This document shows, in pieces, positions 13,501 through 24,197 of a stretch of DNA of 64,000 bases (position 1 is its first letter; each line of letters begins with the position of its first letter). The DNA lies in NCBI GenBank assembly GCA_964017065.1, contig OZ024786.1, positions 4,627,781-4,691,780 on the forward strand. The letters run 5' to 3'. The notes beneath the pieces were generated by a model. The model was not told where the DNA came from. It searched no databases and worked only from the letters and a program-made list of their open reading frames with translations. A program made the translations under genes and the position numbers. This stretch comes from Haliclona indistincta (taxonomy: Eukaryota > Porifera > Demospongiae > Haplosclerida > Chalinidae).

Positions 13501-15529
13501 CCATCAGCTTAAAGTAGATTCTATTCAATAATGGTGAGTCAGTTTGGACCAGTTCCTTCCAGTAAAGAAATTAAAAAGGGTTTCTAACGAAATCAAAAGG
13601 ATGTAGGATAAAGAAATTTACCACTGATCCAGAATGTAAACCAACAAGAAACTAGAACAGAATGGTAACTAAAATGCTAGGATTAATATATCATTACTAT
13701 ACTAACTGTCACAGAAGTGTCATAAGTGAACATGGTTAGAAAGAGGGAGGAAATCTGCACACACGTGCGCATAACAATACACAAGCTATCAATAAGACAG
13801 ACAGCGAGAACATGATAATATCAGCAACAAGCTTGAAGTTAGACAGTAGTTCAGTATACATATACATGTACAGCTAGACAGGTAAGTTACAAAACAAGGC
13901 GTCAATACTAGCAATTGCAGGTGAAGGCCAACTAAGAGTAAGTGTAGAATGATCCTCTCTGCCTATGTTAGTCAAATTACCAAATAGTAATTCTATGTGG
14001 TTCTGAAAATAATAATGTTTAAGTGATACAAGTTGACACCTTCCAATTGCAAATGACCTTTAAGCCAGCATTTTAGTGCTGTTTTGAGTTAAGCAAAAAC
14101 CATTTACTGTTTGATTGTAAGGTAGGTCTTTGTTCATCTCACGAAGTTTGGAGGCTTATCTTTGATCCATGCTAATGTAGGAAGCCAAAAAGGACAACAA
14201 TTTTAGTGTTTTTGAGTTGAAAATCGCTTTAAGCTGAGAATTCAACAGCTTTGCGAGTTAAGAAAAACCCCTGGATATATGGATAGCCGAATACTTGTAG
14301 TTTTTACAAGTTTTTTAACTAGCGTGATACATCCATCCATGCGCAAACGCGGTCGTCGAGAACACCAACTTTTAGCTGTCACTTCGACTCTCTGCCGTGT
14401 TATAATGATATTCATCCAATATGAGCGTTTATCGATTACGCATTTCTGAGTGCGCTACGCTGCTAATCGTCGAGCGGCAAGAATGGCGCCGATCAAAATC
14501 TGTGTTTTGCGCTTTGCCCGTTCTTAAGCGTGCTTCTGCAGCATAGATACTAGCTAAGCTCGAGGAAATAATAACCACTAAGCCTCGTTGTGGCGCTAGA
14601 CAGTGGCTGCTGTGTCGTAGGTGCGGTTCGTCGTGACGTCGTACAAATTGTTGTGATGTCACAAACATGGCGCTATTGTACTAGCTTCAATGGGAGAGAG
14701 CTGTAGAGCATCGTGTGTCAAAGTTGCAATCTGCATTAATGCAATAGAAATAGCGATGTAGAAAGTTTTGTAGACTAAATTAAAAAATCAGATGAGTGCC
14801 CTCTATAGGCTGTAAGCACTGTATAATTTAGTATTATTTTATGAATATTTAATTAGCCAAACTGTTAACCGTCCTCTTAAGGTTATACCGATGGCAAGCA
14901 AGTGCCGTTCGCAAATTATGACAACAAAATGTAGCTGATCGATAATTATGAGTTGCATAAAAATTAATACTATTCTTTATCTACCTACTAGTGTATGAGC
15001 GACACTTGTGCGTGCTCTGGTTTCATCAGGAGAATCGTTCAGTTGCAGTGAATAGAATCGCTATTCATTGCGTGTAACAAAGGCATGATCACATGATAGA
15101 ACAGTTGCCATGACAACAGAAACCGACAAACGAACAATATCGCTTACAATAGGTAAGTGTAGTGTAGGCAGTGTTTGACAAAGATATTTAATGTAACAAA
15201 GGTACATGTAAAAGACAGCTAATTATAAGGCTTACATTAGGTAAGGTAGTGCTAATTAAAAGGCTTACAATAGGTAAGGTAGTGCTAATTATAAGGCTTA
15301 CAATAGGTAAGGTAGTGTTTGACAAAGATATTCAATGTAACAAAGGTATAAGACAGCTAATTATAATAAGGCTAATCAAAGTAATTATTCACAGTATATC
15401 AACACCAATTTGAGGAATCAACTTATTTTTCACTTCTAAAGCAAGTTGTAGTTAAATTGACTAACAACCACAGATTCTAAACAAGACATACAAAATGAAC
15501 AATAATGCATGTGATACACTGATCTTACG
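13501..15529. other. Non-coding with repeats; promoter-like patch near 14600-14690
   Basis: 13650-13860 is a diverged copy of 16550-16745 and 17045-17235 (shared 'aacaagcttgaag' and 'tagacagtag'). 15226-15330 is a short tandem repeat ('gcttacaataggtaaggtagt'). Around 14630-14680 there is a CpG-richer patch with a CRE-like TGACGTC and an ACATGGCG motif, which is promoter-like. No open frame beside it looks real. Confidence 0.4.
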
Positions 15530-16100
15530 AGTCACCGAGAACATTTACATGCAGTGACAATACATAAAGTCAACATTCATTCGTTGGTAGAAGTACTCAC
15601 CAGTGTGATGAGGGCCGGAATAAAGAAGAGGGGCGGAGCCAACTGTAGAAAGAGAGAAATAATAAACAGAAGTAGATTTAGTCAACAAAACCCAAACAAA
15701 AGCAGCAGTAAGCTAGCAAGATATGAAACGTACAACAACACAGTGAACTGGTCGTCGTATACATGGACAATACAAAGAGACTTTAAACAGCAGTGTTAGG
15801 AGAGGCAGTAAGGGAAGGCAAACTTTCACTACATATTCGTAACACACCACACAGTGGGAAATACAATTAGAGCTTGGTGCACAGCAACTAAGCTAACCAA
15901 GTCGCTATCTACAATTAAGACAACCAAGTGTGTTAGTCTACACACTAACCAAGTCGTTGTCCCCTATCTAAAACACAAGAATCAGGCCACAGTTGATAGG
16001 CACATGGCTACGACACAACAAGGTACAAATGTGTGAATAGGTCAGGTTATGCAACTACAATGTGCATAAGCTTACAGGAGATTCACGTCAATGATGGTCA
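15530..16100. repeat. Diverged segmental duplication, block B
   Basis: Second copy of the block at 12835-13500. It has the same order of 'gtcaccgaga', 'caacattcattcgttgg', the exon-like segment, 'gatatgaaacgtacaacaa' and 'cactaaccaagtcgttgtc'. The last motif occurs twice here. Confidence 0.7.
15601..15642 (-). other. Candidate mini-exon B
   Basis: On the minus strand the 42 bp are flanked by 'tttctacag' and 'gtgagtactt'. In frame they give a short hydrophobic peptide, LAPPLFFIPALITL. It is homologous to candidate A at 13138. Confidence 0.35.
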
Positions 16101-17361
16101 GTCAGTTGACATTATGTAAGTATGAACACACTAACAGAGTATGTTTGCTATTACCGATTCAGTTTTCTGAAGCCAATAGGATCAGAGGTTCAGTATACAA
16201 ATAAAAATATCTCCCACACAACAAGAGTCACTGTGAGAGCTAATGTTTCAAGATGTGATTCAGAGGCTTTCTTAGTAGCTTTACATGCTCTATTACGCTC
16301 TTGTCTCACGGGACGAAATTTAATCCCAAATCTCCCAATAATCCCATGTAGTTCCCCGGCTGGGGGTAGTAGGGCATAACAATGATAGGCACTACTAGAG
16401 TGGTAGCTGAAACAACACTGACTCAGGTTGATTACATGCAATTGTCAATACCAATTGCTTGAAGATACATATTATACGATGCTACATGCCCTTGCATCAG
16501 TAATGCGACACAGACACTAACAACACTTCAATACACGACAGGTTACTGCTCGGCCTAAAACGCTAGGATTAATGTGTCATTATAAACACTAACTGTCACA
16601 GAAGTACTATAAGTTAGAAAGATGGAGGAAATCTGCCCATACATACTGTACGCATAACAATACACAAGCTGTAAATAAGACAGACAGTAAAAACATGACA
16701 ATACTCAGTATATCAGCAACAAGCTTGAAGCTAGACAGTAGTTCAATGTAATAACTACATGTACAATTGACTTTGCCTATCCAAGTAATTTTAGTTCCGC
16801 TATCCTTGTATGCCACAAAGAAAAGTAGCCATCTGACTACCAAAATACATTTGCTAAATACTTCTGACAATTTACACACAGATGCCAACCATATTTTCTC
16901 AGCAACACATAGCTAGAGATCCAGTCTTCACAATTGTCAATACCAATGCTTGTATTGAGAAGTTGCATGCCCTTAAAATTACATCATTGATTGGAAAAGT
17001 AACTGTAGACAATGCAACACTGACTAACAACACTTTCACAAACGGCAGGTAACTGAGGTCTCAAATGCTACCTTTTACTACACTACTGTCACGGAAGTGT
17101 AAAAAGTGAAAGATGGAGGAAATTTGCAAATCACACACATACTAATCATACAGTAGTATAGACAGCATGATACCGGCAACAAGCCAACGTTCGCTCAATA
17201 CACTAGCAACAAGCTTGAAGCTAGACAGTAGGAACAGTATACACAAGGCAGCAATAATGGCTCATGAGAGGACTAGCTAGCTTAGAAAGAACACTTCATG
17301 CATCAGGCGAAAGTGGGAGGCGCTGGGCGCCCTAAATGTACACATTGACAACAATACGTAC
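16101..17361. other. Non-coding; two further copies of a duplicated block
   Basis: 16550-16745 and 17045-17235 are copies of each other and of 13650-13860 ('ctgtcacagaagt', 'gatggaggaaat', 'caacaagcttgaagctagac'). No gene recognised. Confidence 0.55.
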
Positions 17362-17387
17362 CAGCGAGGATACCAGGCGCACCACCA
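17362..17387 (-). other. Candidate mini-exon E at the end of the 35-bp array
   Basis: On the minus strand it follows 'gctcttctcag' and precedes the donor-like 'gtacgtattg'. The 26 bp form the first partial unit of the tandem array next to it, so each unit of that array carries a similar acceptor-like sequence. Confidence 0.25.
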
Positions 17388-17581
17388 CTGAGAAGAGCAC
17401 AAGGACACCAGGAGCACCACCACTGAGAAGAGCACAAGGACACCAGGAGCACCGCCACTGAGAAGAGCACAAGGATACCAGGAGCACCACCACTGAGAAG
17501 AGCACAAGGATACCAGGAGCACCACCACTGAGAAGAGCACAAGGATACCAGGAGCACCGTACGTAACTGAGAAGAGCACAA
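17368..17581. repeat. Tandem repeat, 35-bp unit, six copies
   Basis: Units begin at 17368, 17403, 17438, 17473, 17508 and 17543; the last is 39 bp because of a small insertion with 'cgtacgta'. On the minus strand every unit holds a pyrimidine tract ending 'gctcttctcag', and no unit has a stop codon in any of the three minus frames. That produces three overlapping open frames of about 100-128 codons, none of which looks like a real protein. Confidence 0.9.
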
Positions 17582-17587
17582 GGATAG

Positions 17588-18569
17588 CAAACAGCTACTA
17601 TACTGCTGACGGTTGAAGACAGTATGCCCAACTGAAGTGATCAGCAACGTTTTGGTATTACCAAGAAGAAAAGCAGCAATAAACAGCAAGAAGAATCAAG
17701 TACAGTATAAACAGCATGCATCACTTATATAGAGTGAAATATGCTGAGGAGACATGAATAGAACTGCTGACATACAATAGAATGAAAGAAGTGACAAACG
17801 CTGACATTACAACACTGAATACATGAGAGTAACGCAACACCTAGCTACAAAAGATTTGTTCTCACAAGTGATCAGCACTGCTTGGTTTCCAGCTGCTGCC
17901 ATAACTAATTACAAGGTACAGCGTACATGACCACTAGTAACAATTTTGCTAGCTTAAAAGAGGGGTGCCGAGTCAAGCAAAATGTTTGCAAACTACCTCT
18001 ACTATTTTATTACATAGATCTTCAAGGAAGAGTAGTAGAGACAAGTTCTACACTGTACGAGTACAACAACAACAAACAATGAGTCAGATAATTTAGCATT
18101 AGTTGACTCCAAGCACACAAGCCCGGTGCTACACAATGTACAAATAATTATGGAACGAGCAAATGCCATCGTGTAGTGTTATTTTGTACATGGTGCTGCT
18201 AACCAAGATTTCAGTGAGACGTGAGAGCTGACAGAGGGGACTGAGACCAGCTGAGTAACCAACAGGTAGCTTCAGCCAATTAGACCCAAGCAAAAAATCC
18301 AACAACAGTAACAAAGTAGTGTGGGTGCGCACAGCGACGAGGTAGAGGGTCCGCGAAAATGAGAGGAAATTTGTGTGCAGCATCTAGTACATATACCCAC
18401 CAACACATCACAGGAAATCTGGCTGCTATGAAGCTGTTTCCATTGTGCATAAATAGCATGCGCTAGTGATAATTGTGCTAAAACAGCATAAACATCATTG
18501 CCCTCCCATAGTTGCTACAGTAACACTGATGTCTAACTGGAAGGAGTCGAGTCACTTCTGTGTGCTCGT
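17588..18569. other. Non-coding spacer
   Basis: No gene recognised. A minus-strand frame at 18129-18383 (84 codons) has no familiar motif and I do not call it. Confidence 0.5.
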
Positions 18570-18815
18570 CTATACTGCATTACGTCTCCTCTGGATGCAC
18601 ACTTGCCCGAATGGTTCGCAAATGTCACTCTGATTGAGCCAGCTTTGTAGACGACATATCCAGAACAGCCTCTGTGTTGCAGCCAGCTTGATCTCAATCA
18701 TCCCATCAGTGTCGTTGATTTTTGATGGCCACGTACGCTCTTTTATCACATCATAAAAGTTGTCGATGACTACATTACCGTTTGCAGTATTGCCATGGAA
18801 TGATGATTGGGCCAT
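18570..18815 (-). CDS. Hypothetical 81-residue ORF
   Basis: The ATG at 18815 opens a frame of balanced, complex composition: polar N-terminus, then NDTDGMIEIKLAA, two Trp in LFWICRLQSWLNQ and a basic end QRRRNAV. I recognise no domain. Composition is more protein-like than other frames nearby, and it lies among the minus-strand mini-exon candidates at 13-20.8 kb, so it could be part of a minus-strand gene. It could equally be chance. Confidence 0.25.
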   Translation of the reverse strand: MAQSSFHGNTANGNVVIDNFYDVIKERTWPSKINDTDGMIEIKLAATQRLFWICRLQSWLNQSDICEPFGQVCIQRRRNAV

Positions 18816-18896
18816 TATTGAATATCGACCAGCTAAACCAAGTGTGTTATTCTACTAACCAAGTCGGTGTCCCCTATCTATAACACAAGAATCAGG

Positions 18897-18926
18897 CAAC
18901 AGTCCACAGCTAGCTGTGGACTGTTG
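18897..18926. repeat. Perfect 30-bp palindrome
   Basis: CAACAGTCCACAGCT is followed directly by its exact reverse complement with no loop. Further partial copies of the arm ('gtccacagcacac', 'gcacagctagctc') follow within 60 bp. Confidence 0.9.
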
Positions 18927-19553
18927 TCTTGTGTGCTGTAGTCGTCCACAGCACACATTTTGCACAGCTAGCTCTTAGTCGATATAACTAACGAGTCACT
19001 GTGGGATCAGGTATTTTGTACATGTAAAGCCCATCACAACCTTCAACAATAGTACACATCAGGATAAAAGACGCAAGGAAAATAGCCCTTGGCAAAAAGT
19101 ACATACTGGATTGGTATGTTTTGGACAGGTTAAGTGAAAGGATGCTTCAGATGGATGCAACTATCACATTGTATTTGCAGCTGTTTACATTACGTTACAC
19201 AGAACTCAGCCATGCACATAATAAGCCTCATGATGAAACACATTGGGAGCATAATAGCAGCCACTGGTGCGTACGGTCTGGCTCAAACCGGACCACCTTG
19301 AATAGCTAGCAACCACAACATAATTCCATCTCAACAACTCAAGATTCTATGTTATTTTGATCCTTGCCTGACTAGGAAACAAACACCTATAATTTTCTAT
19401 TCACCCCATAGCCGGAAAGAGCTCAACCCAATACACACAAAGGTCCCCACGAAGAAGGTGGGAGGAGGACCTACATCAGCAAAAAACTAGACTAGTCAGT
19501 ATGAACATTTGTACATAAACTACAGCAACAAAATTAAAGCTCAAAGAACTCAC

Positions 19554-19609
19554 CGCGACGTGGTAAGGCTAAAGGGAAGGAAGGAGAGAGGGAGCGGACA
19601 GAGCTAGAC
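19554..19609 (-). other. Candidate mini-exon D
   Basis: 56 bp bounded on the minus strand by 'tgtattccag' and 'gtgagttctt'. One frame gives a Ser/Pro/Arg-rich peptide. It lies inside duplication block C but has no counterpart in blocks A and B. Confidence 0.3.
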
Positions 19610-20110
19610 CTGGAATACAGAGAAAAGGCAATTCATCAATGGTCAACACATATATTTTTTAACACAAAAGTAATAGCAAAAACTGGCATTTGCTATACAG
19701 TATGAAGATCATTTGTACCACACTAACCAAGTCGCTGTCTCTAATCTAAAACACAAGAATCGGGACACAGCTGCTATGCATGGCTACAACACATCAAGTT
19801 ATACATAATAATGAGAACAGGTTATCAGCTACAATGTACATGTACATAAGCTTAGTCTCAACTAGTGTACAAGCTCTTTGTTAACTAACCATAAATCAAT
19901 ATCAATTTGGGGAATCAACTCATTGTCACTACTAAAGCTAGCTATATCCTGTTGCAGTCAAATTGACCAACAACCACAAATTCCAGATATGAGATACGCG
20001 AAAGCACCAGTCATGTGTTATGCAGATTCTACCAATTATGCACATGTACATGCAGTGGCAATACATAGATGACAGCAATTTAACATTCATTTGTGCATAA
20101 CAGTACTCAC

Positions 20111-20138
20111 GAGAATGACGATGCAGAGCTGACTGCAA
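20111..20138 (-). other. Candidate mini-exon C
   Basis: 28 bp bounded on the minus strand by 'tttctacag' and 'gtgagtactg'. It occupies the same place in block C as mini-exons A and B in their blocks. Confidence 0.3.
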
Positions 20139-20640
20139 CTGTAGAAAGAGAAAGATAGAAAGTTACTATAATAAAAAATGAGCTAATGTGCAAAAATTCC
20201 CAATCCTAACCAACACATGGGTATTTATCTATGGTTGCAGTCAAATTGACCAACAACCACAAATTCTAACCAAGTTGCCATCTACAAGCCAACCGTCATT
20301 GAATTCACTTCTAATTTGCTGTTACTAGTGTCTCTACTACAGTGTTGCTTGTACTGTTGGTCTGGTATATAGGGTGAGGGGAAGGTCTGGTCAAAACGTG
20401 CTGGTAATTCTTCACTGATAAAAGGTGTCAACGTGAAGGTCATACTAACATGCTTTGTACAAGATACAATATTGTCTTCTCTCTAGCAAGTAAAGTATAT
20501 TCATGCTAAACTGCAGGGCGGGGTACACACAAGATAAACTTACAAGCTAGTGAGCAGCAGAGAGAGAGGGGTGATGGCAATGACGTGCGAGGGCGACTAC
20601 AGAGTGATGAACGATGATTGCAGCGACCAAAGAAAGCGAG
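20139..20640. other. Non-coding; minus-strand splice donor at 20543
   Basis: No gene recognised. Reading minus, 'ctcactagctt' is followed by a strong donor 'gtaagtttat' at 20543-20534. It could end the exon that carries the small ORF at 20641-20811. Confidence 0.35.
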
Positions 20641-20811
20641 CTAGTGCAGAGGGGAGACACAAGACAAAACCTCGTGGTAAAGTTCTGAAAAACACTCGTC
20701 CCCAGACCACACCCTCGGCGAGGGTGTGGCCTCGCCTATCGCGAGATTTCTGTTATATTTCCTTCTCAATAACTTCGCCTTGCTGTACAGTTGATTGCGA
20801 AGATCTTCCAT
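20641..20811 (-). CDS. Small 56-residue ORF, possible first exon
   Basis: ATG at 20811, stop at 20641. The product starts MEDLRNQLYSKAKLLRRKYN, which is charged, helical and protein-like, then becomes ordinary. A strong donor lies about 100 bp past the stop, so this may be an upstream ORF in a 5' exon of a minus-strand transcript. A GC-rich palindrome ('cctcggcgagg' region, 20710-20735) lies inside. No domain recognised. Confidence 0.3.
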   Translation of the reverse strand: MEDLRNQLYSKAKLLRRKYNRNLAIGEATPSPRVWSGDECFSELYHEVLSCVSPLH

Positions 20812-20926
20812 ATCGATGTCTAAAGCGGAAGCATAGATGATGGAAGTATGACTGAAGCTGTAATTAACTTACACGTGACAAAAGTGAATTTGGTTGGCCA
20901 GCGTCATACTTCCGTTTTTGCCTTGT

Positions 20927-21172
20927 ACTACTTCATCGGACTGCGTCCTCCTAAACACAGATTTCTCTAGTTATGTACAACTGTCAACTACTTCATCGGA
21001 CTGCGTCCTCCTTCAAGCCGCTAATGTAGGGATACTTGGGACTTTTAGATTTGCAAGCGTTATTCCATCTTGTTCCTCTACTATTAGTTAGCAAGCATTA
21101 TCCCATCATGTTCCTTTCCTTTTTCAAGAGTCATCCCTGCACTTTTAAGTTTTTTTAATAAAGCTTTTTTAC
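20927..21172. mobile_element. Foldback element, partial, interrupted by a MITE
   Basis: Contains two copies of 'ctacttcatcggactgcgtc' and then the right-arm text ('gggacttttagatttgcaag', 'agagtcatccctgcactt', 'ataaagcttttttactt') of the element at 45867. The terminal tract is broken at 21173 by the piggyBac-type MITE and resumes with 'cttgt' at 21781. Confidence 0.8.
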
Positions 21173-21780
21173 TTAACCCTTTAACCCCTAATGACGCCTT
21201 TTGGCGTCATAATTGACTCCACCTACTCTAGATGTCATAACTAGTGTGAAAAGTGCTCTAGAAAGGTCAAATCAAGTTTAATTGCAAATTAACTGAAAAA
21301 ACCCACTGTTTTTCGACGCGCCCTCCCCACTAAACCATATAGAACACAGGACGGGGGGATTTTTAAAGGGGGGTGTCCCCCCTTTAACCCGGGGTTCGAA
21401 GGGGCGGAGCCCCTCGCCGCTTTCCGCATTTTTGGGGCTTCAGGGTGCCCGGAAATGCATACTTTGGCATAGAATATGGTCTAAACTGTGCTGTTTGCTC
21501 ACCTGGACACCACCAGGTTTTTGTATCAGTCACCAGGGCTAAAGGAAGACCAAAATTGGCTGAAAAATGACGAGGACGCAGCACTTAAGCGGCTTCAGTT
21601 CCGAAGTGGGAGTGGCCAACTCAGAATTTAGTACATGGTCGTAAACTTTGACATGCCAGGAAAAAACAGTGCTGGTTTGGAACAGCTAGCGTACTGCATG
21701 GTGTAGAAAATCGCAAGACAAACTGTCAGCTTAGAGGAAGTCAAATTTTCGTCAAAATAATTCAGTAATTAAAGGGTTAA
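21173..21780. mobile_element. piggyBac-type MITE with TTAA target duplication
   Basis: 608 bp beginning TTAACCCTTTAA and ending TTAAAGGGTTAA, with TTAA at both outer edges. The ends (TTAA plus CCCTTT) and the TTAA duplication are the signature of piggyBac-type transposons. There is no transposase. The interior holds GC-rich hairpins, for example the palindrome 'aaaggggggtgtccccccttt' near 21376-21396 and 'gacgccttttggcgtc' near 21192. Confidence 0.8.
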
Positions 21781-21789
21781 CTTGTACAT

Positions 21790-22050
21790 GTGTCTCCTGA
21801 TACATCTCCTGATACACACTATTGCACTACCAGTGACTCTGTTCCATTGTTACACTATCTCCTAATACACACTACTATTGCACTACCAGTGACTGTTCCA
21901 TTGTTCCACTATCTCCTAATACACACTATTGCACTACCAATGACTCTGTTCCATTGTTACACTATCTCCTAATACACACTACTATTGCACTACCAGTGAC
22001 TCTGTTCCATTGTTCCACTATCTCCTAATACACACTATTGCACTACAAGA
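21790..22050. repeat. Minisatellite, about 57-63 bp unit, four to five copies
   Basis: Repeated 'ctcctaatacacactattg', 'cactaccagtgactctgttc' and 'cattgttccactat', with small gains of 'actatt' between units. Confidence 0.85.
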
Positions 22051-22131
22051 GACTCAGAGTTGTTGACTTGTACAAAACCGATACATAACACATAATACTA
22101 CTCACAAGTGTATTACTTACAAAATAAAAAA

Positions 22132-22406
22132 TTATATTTGTATTCTGAGCCATTGTCTAATATCAGTTGCTATTCTGTGTTCATCAACTCTCTCTAGTGC
22201 GGTGATAATAGTGTTCCATGTGTATGGTAGTGTCTCTTCTCGTCTCCATTGTTCAAACACCTTAGCAAAGAGCCGTTATGATTGCTGTACTCTGCGTCGT
22301 ATGCTTCTAGAATGGGGGTATCGATCTGTAACTCTATCCCAACTTCAAACCACTTGACTGGTCTCTTCCGAGCAACATGAGTCATCAGTTCATGCATCTC
22401 TGGACT
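22132..22406 (-). pseudogene. Death-domain C-terminal exon, frameshifted
   Basis: On the minus strand the exon starts after 'ctgactatttcag' and ends at a TAA at 22132. The frame from the ATG at 22397 gives a domain start with KWFEVGIELQI and a helix ILEAYDAEY. Near 22285 the reading must shift by one base to continue with FAKVFEQWRREE, LPYTWNTIITALE and a final DIRQWLRIQI. These are the hallmark helices and conserved Trp of a Death domain (helices 1-6), as in ROCO- or NLR-like adaptor and receptor proteins of invertebrates. The splice phase from the upstream exon also disagrees, so this is a broken gene or contains assembly indels. Confidence 0.65.
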
Positions 22407-22539
22407 CTGAAATAGTCAGGAAAGATAAAGCACAAGATCATTTTCATGCATTTTCTTATTAACCTTGAGTTGCTGTATGATGAACTGCTGTACCTGCTAA
22501 TCGAGTTTCTGTTATTGCTATAGCAACATAAGAGATCAA

Positions 22540-23032
22540 CTAATACATTGTGGTCTTCATGCAAACTGCCTCTTTACCTTTGATCCACTTGTTTATCCAG
22601 GTCTGCTTAGGACGAGTGGGAAGACCATGACAAATTCCACTATTCATCTTTGGTAAATACTCCGCTGCATGAGGGCTTGTCTCACTATTGCAGAAGCAAG
22701 GGAAGAAGAGATCATTGAGTACGCTGGCGTTGCTGTTGTAATGGAGACCCTGGATGATAGCTGCCACGGCACTTGAGACACTGCGGAAGACAATACCGCA
22801 TCTGAGCTGGACTAACAGGATATTCTTCAAATGCGGAATTGACGGATATCTCGAGGAATTTGAGATGCACAGCTAACTTGACAAGGAGTTGGAATTTGTT
22901 GCAGACAGACACAACAAGAGTGGCTTCATTGCAGCACAGACTGTCTTTATCGGTTGGCAAGCACCATTCAAGGTCGAGCGATTTCTCTTGTTTCTTTTGT
23001 AAGTAAGCAACCACAGAGCTAAACACACCCAC
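22540..23032 (-). pseudogene. Exon upstream of the death domain, frameshifted
   Basis: Two overlapping minus frames join into one protein-like stretch. The upper frame has KSLDLEWCLPTDKDSLCCN and KLAVHLKFLEISVNS. Near 22797 it must shift to the lower frame with GIVFRSVSSAVAAIIQGL, then LFFPCFCN, SPHAAEYLP, ICHGLP and TWINKWIK. A donor 'aaaggtaaag' follows near 22577. This resembles the region between a COR-like domain and the death domain of sponge receptor-type proteins; that assignment is by style only. At least two frame breaks over both exons suggest a pseudogene. Confidence 0.5.
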
Positions 23033-23107
23033 TATGGAGGAGGCAGCTATGACATAGTTTGTGATCTGACAGATATAAAGCTATCTATACATGTACACTA
23101 TGATTGA

Positions 23108-23824
23108 AGTCACACACACCACTCACTCGCTCGCTCGCTCACTCACTCACTCGCTTGCTCACTCACTCACTCGCTTGCTCACTCCTCACACCACTCACTC
23201 ACTCTCTCATTCACTCACTCACTCACACACTCACACAACTCACTCGCTCGCACACACCACTCACTCACTCGCTCACTCACTCACTCGCTCGCTCGCTCGC
23301 TCACTCACTCACTCACACCACTCGCTCGCTCACTCACTCACTCACTCACTCACTCACTCACTCACTCGCTCACTTGCTCGCTCACTCACTCACTCACTCA
23401 CTCACTCACTCACTCACACAACTCACTCGCTCACTCACACCACTCACTCACTCGCTCGCTCACTCACTCACTCACTCACTCACACCACTCACTCGCTCAC
23501 ACCACTCACTCGCTCGCTCACTCACTCGCTCGCTCACTCACTCGCTCGATCGCTCGCTCACTCACTCACACCACTTGCTCGCTCACTCACTCACTCACAC
23601 CACTCACTCTCTCACTCACACCACTCACTCACTCACTCACTCGCTCGCTCACTCACACCACTCACTCGCTCGCTCACTCACTCACTCGCTCACACCACTC
23701 ACTCGCTCACTCACACCACTCACTCACTCACTCACACCACTCACTCGGTCACACCACTCACTCACTCCCTCACTCGCTCGCTCGCTCGCTCACTCACTCA
23801 CTCACTCACTCACTCACTCACTCA
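23108..23824. repeat. Complex (ACTC)n/(GCTC)n microsatellite
   Basis: About 715 bp of tetranucleotides with ACACC interruptions. The two long open frames of Ser-Leu-Thr-His repeats crossing it (up to 254 codons) are artefacts of the 4-base period, which leaves all frames stop-free. Confidence 0.97.
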
Positions 23825-23984
23825 TAGGAGAAGACAGTTAATAGGAGAATGCTAATTGAAATCTTTGGCTCCGTCAAGTTCCTTGCTCGTCAAGATTGCC
23901 TCTAAGAAGAGTCGGCGCTGATATAGACAGCAATCTTGTTTAACTTCTCCAACTCAAAAGCAGAGATTCTTCAGAGCTCTGCAT

Positions 23985-24197
23985 ATGGATACAAAGAAAA
24001 ACCACCATCACAAGTATACATTACATGACATACTAAATGAGATCATGTCGATCATGGAATGCAAATCCTTATATTCAAAGAAAGGTGTGTCAAAGATGAA
24101 AGAAAATGGCCCATACACTAATATGACAGATGAGTGTACAGATGTGGCAAACACAGAGCAATTTACGCCTCGTATTCGGACAGAAAATAAGATATGA
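23985..24197 (+). pseudogene. hAT-like transposase relic (DUF4371 type)
   Basis: A 70-codon frame with HDILNEIMSIM and then TNMTDECTDVANTEQF. The 'M-x-D-E-x-T-D-x-x-N-x-E-Q' string is typical of the catalytic Asp region in hAT transposases of the DUF4371/TTF type. No other part of such a transposase is present and no ends were found. It ends just before the Mutator-like relic, so two relics abut. Confidence 0.55.

Larger units (their letters stand above)
19270..20170. repeat. Diverged segmental duplication, block C
   Basis: Third copy of the block at 12835-13500. It has 'agctagcaaccacaacat', 'ttctattcaccccatagcc', 'cactaaccaagtcgctgtct', 'tgcagattctacca' and 'aacattcatttgtgc', again ending at an exon-like segment with a splice donor. 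Internal insertions make it longer than block A. Confidence 0.65.

Noticed and set aside
14429..14668. A 79-codon minus ORF at a CpG-rich patch
   Set aside because: Low protein-likeness and no splice support; I keep only the promoter-like note.
17277..17689. Three overlapping hydrophobic minus frames of about 100-128 codons
   Set aside because: They come from a 35-bp tandem repeat that is stop-free in all minus frames; no frame is preferred.
23091..23855. Open frames of 245-254 codons rich in Ser-Leu-Thr-His
   Set aside because: Produced by the ACTC/GCTC tetranucleotide repeat; several frames are open at once.
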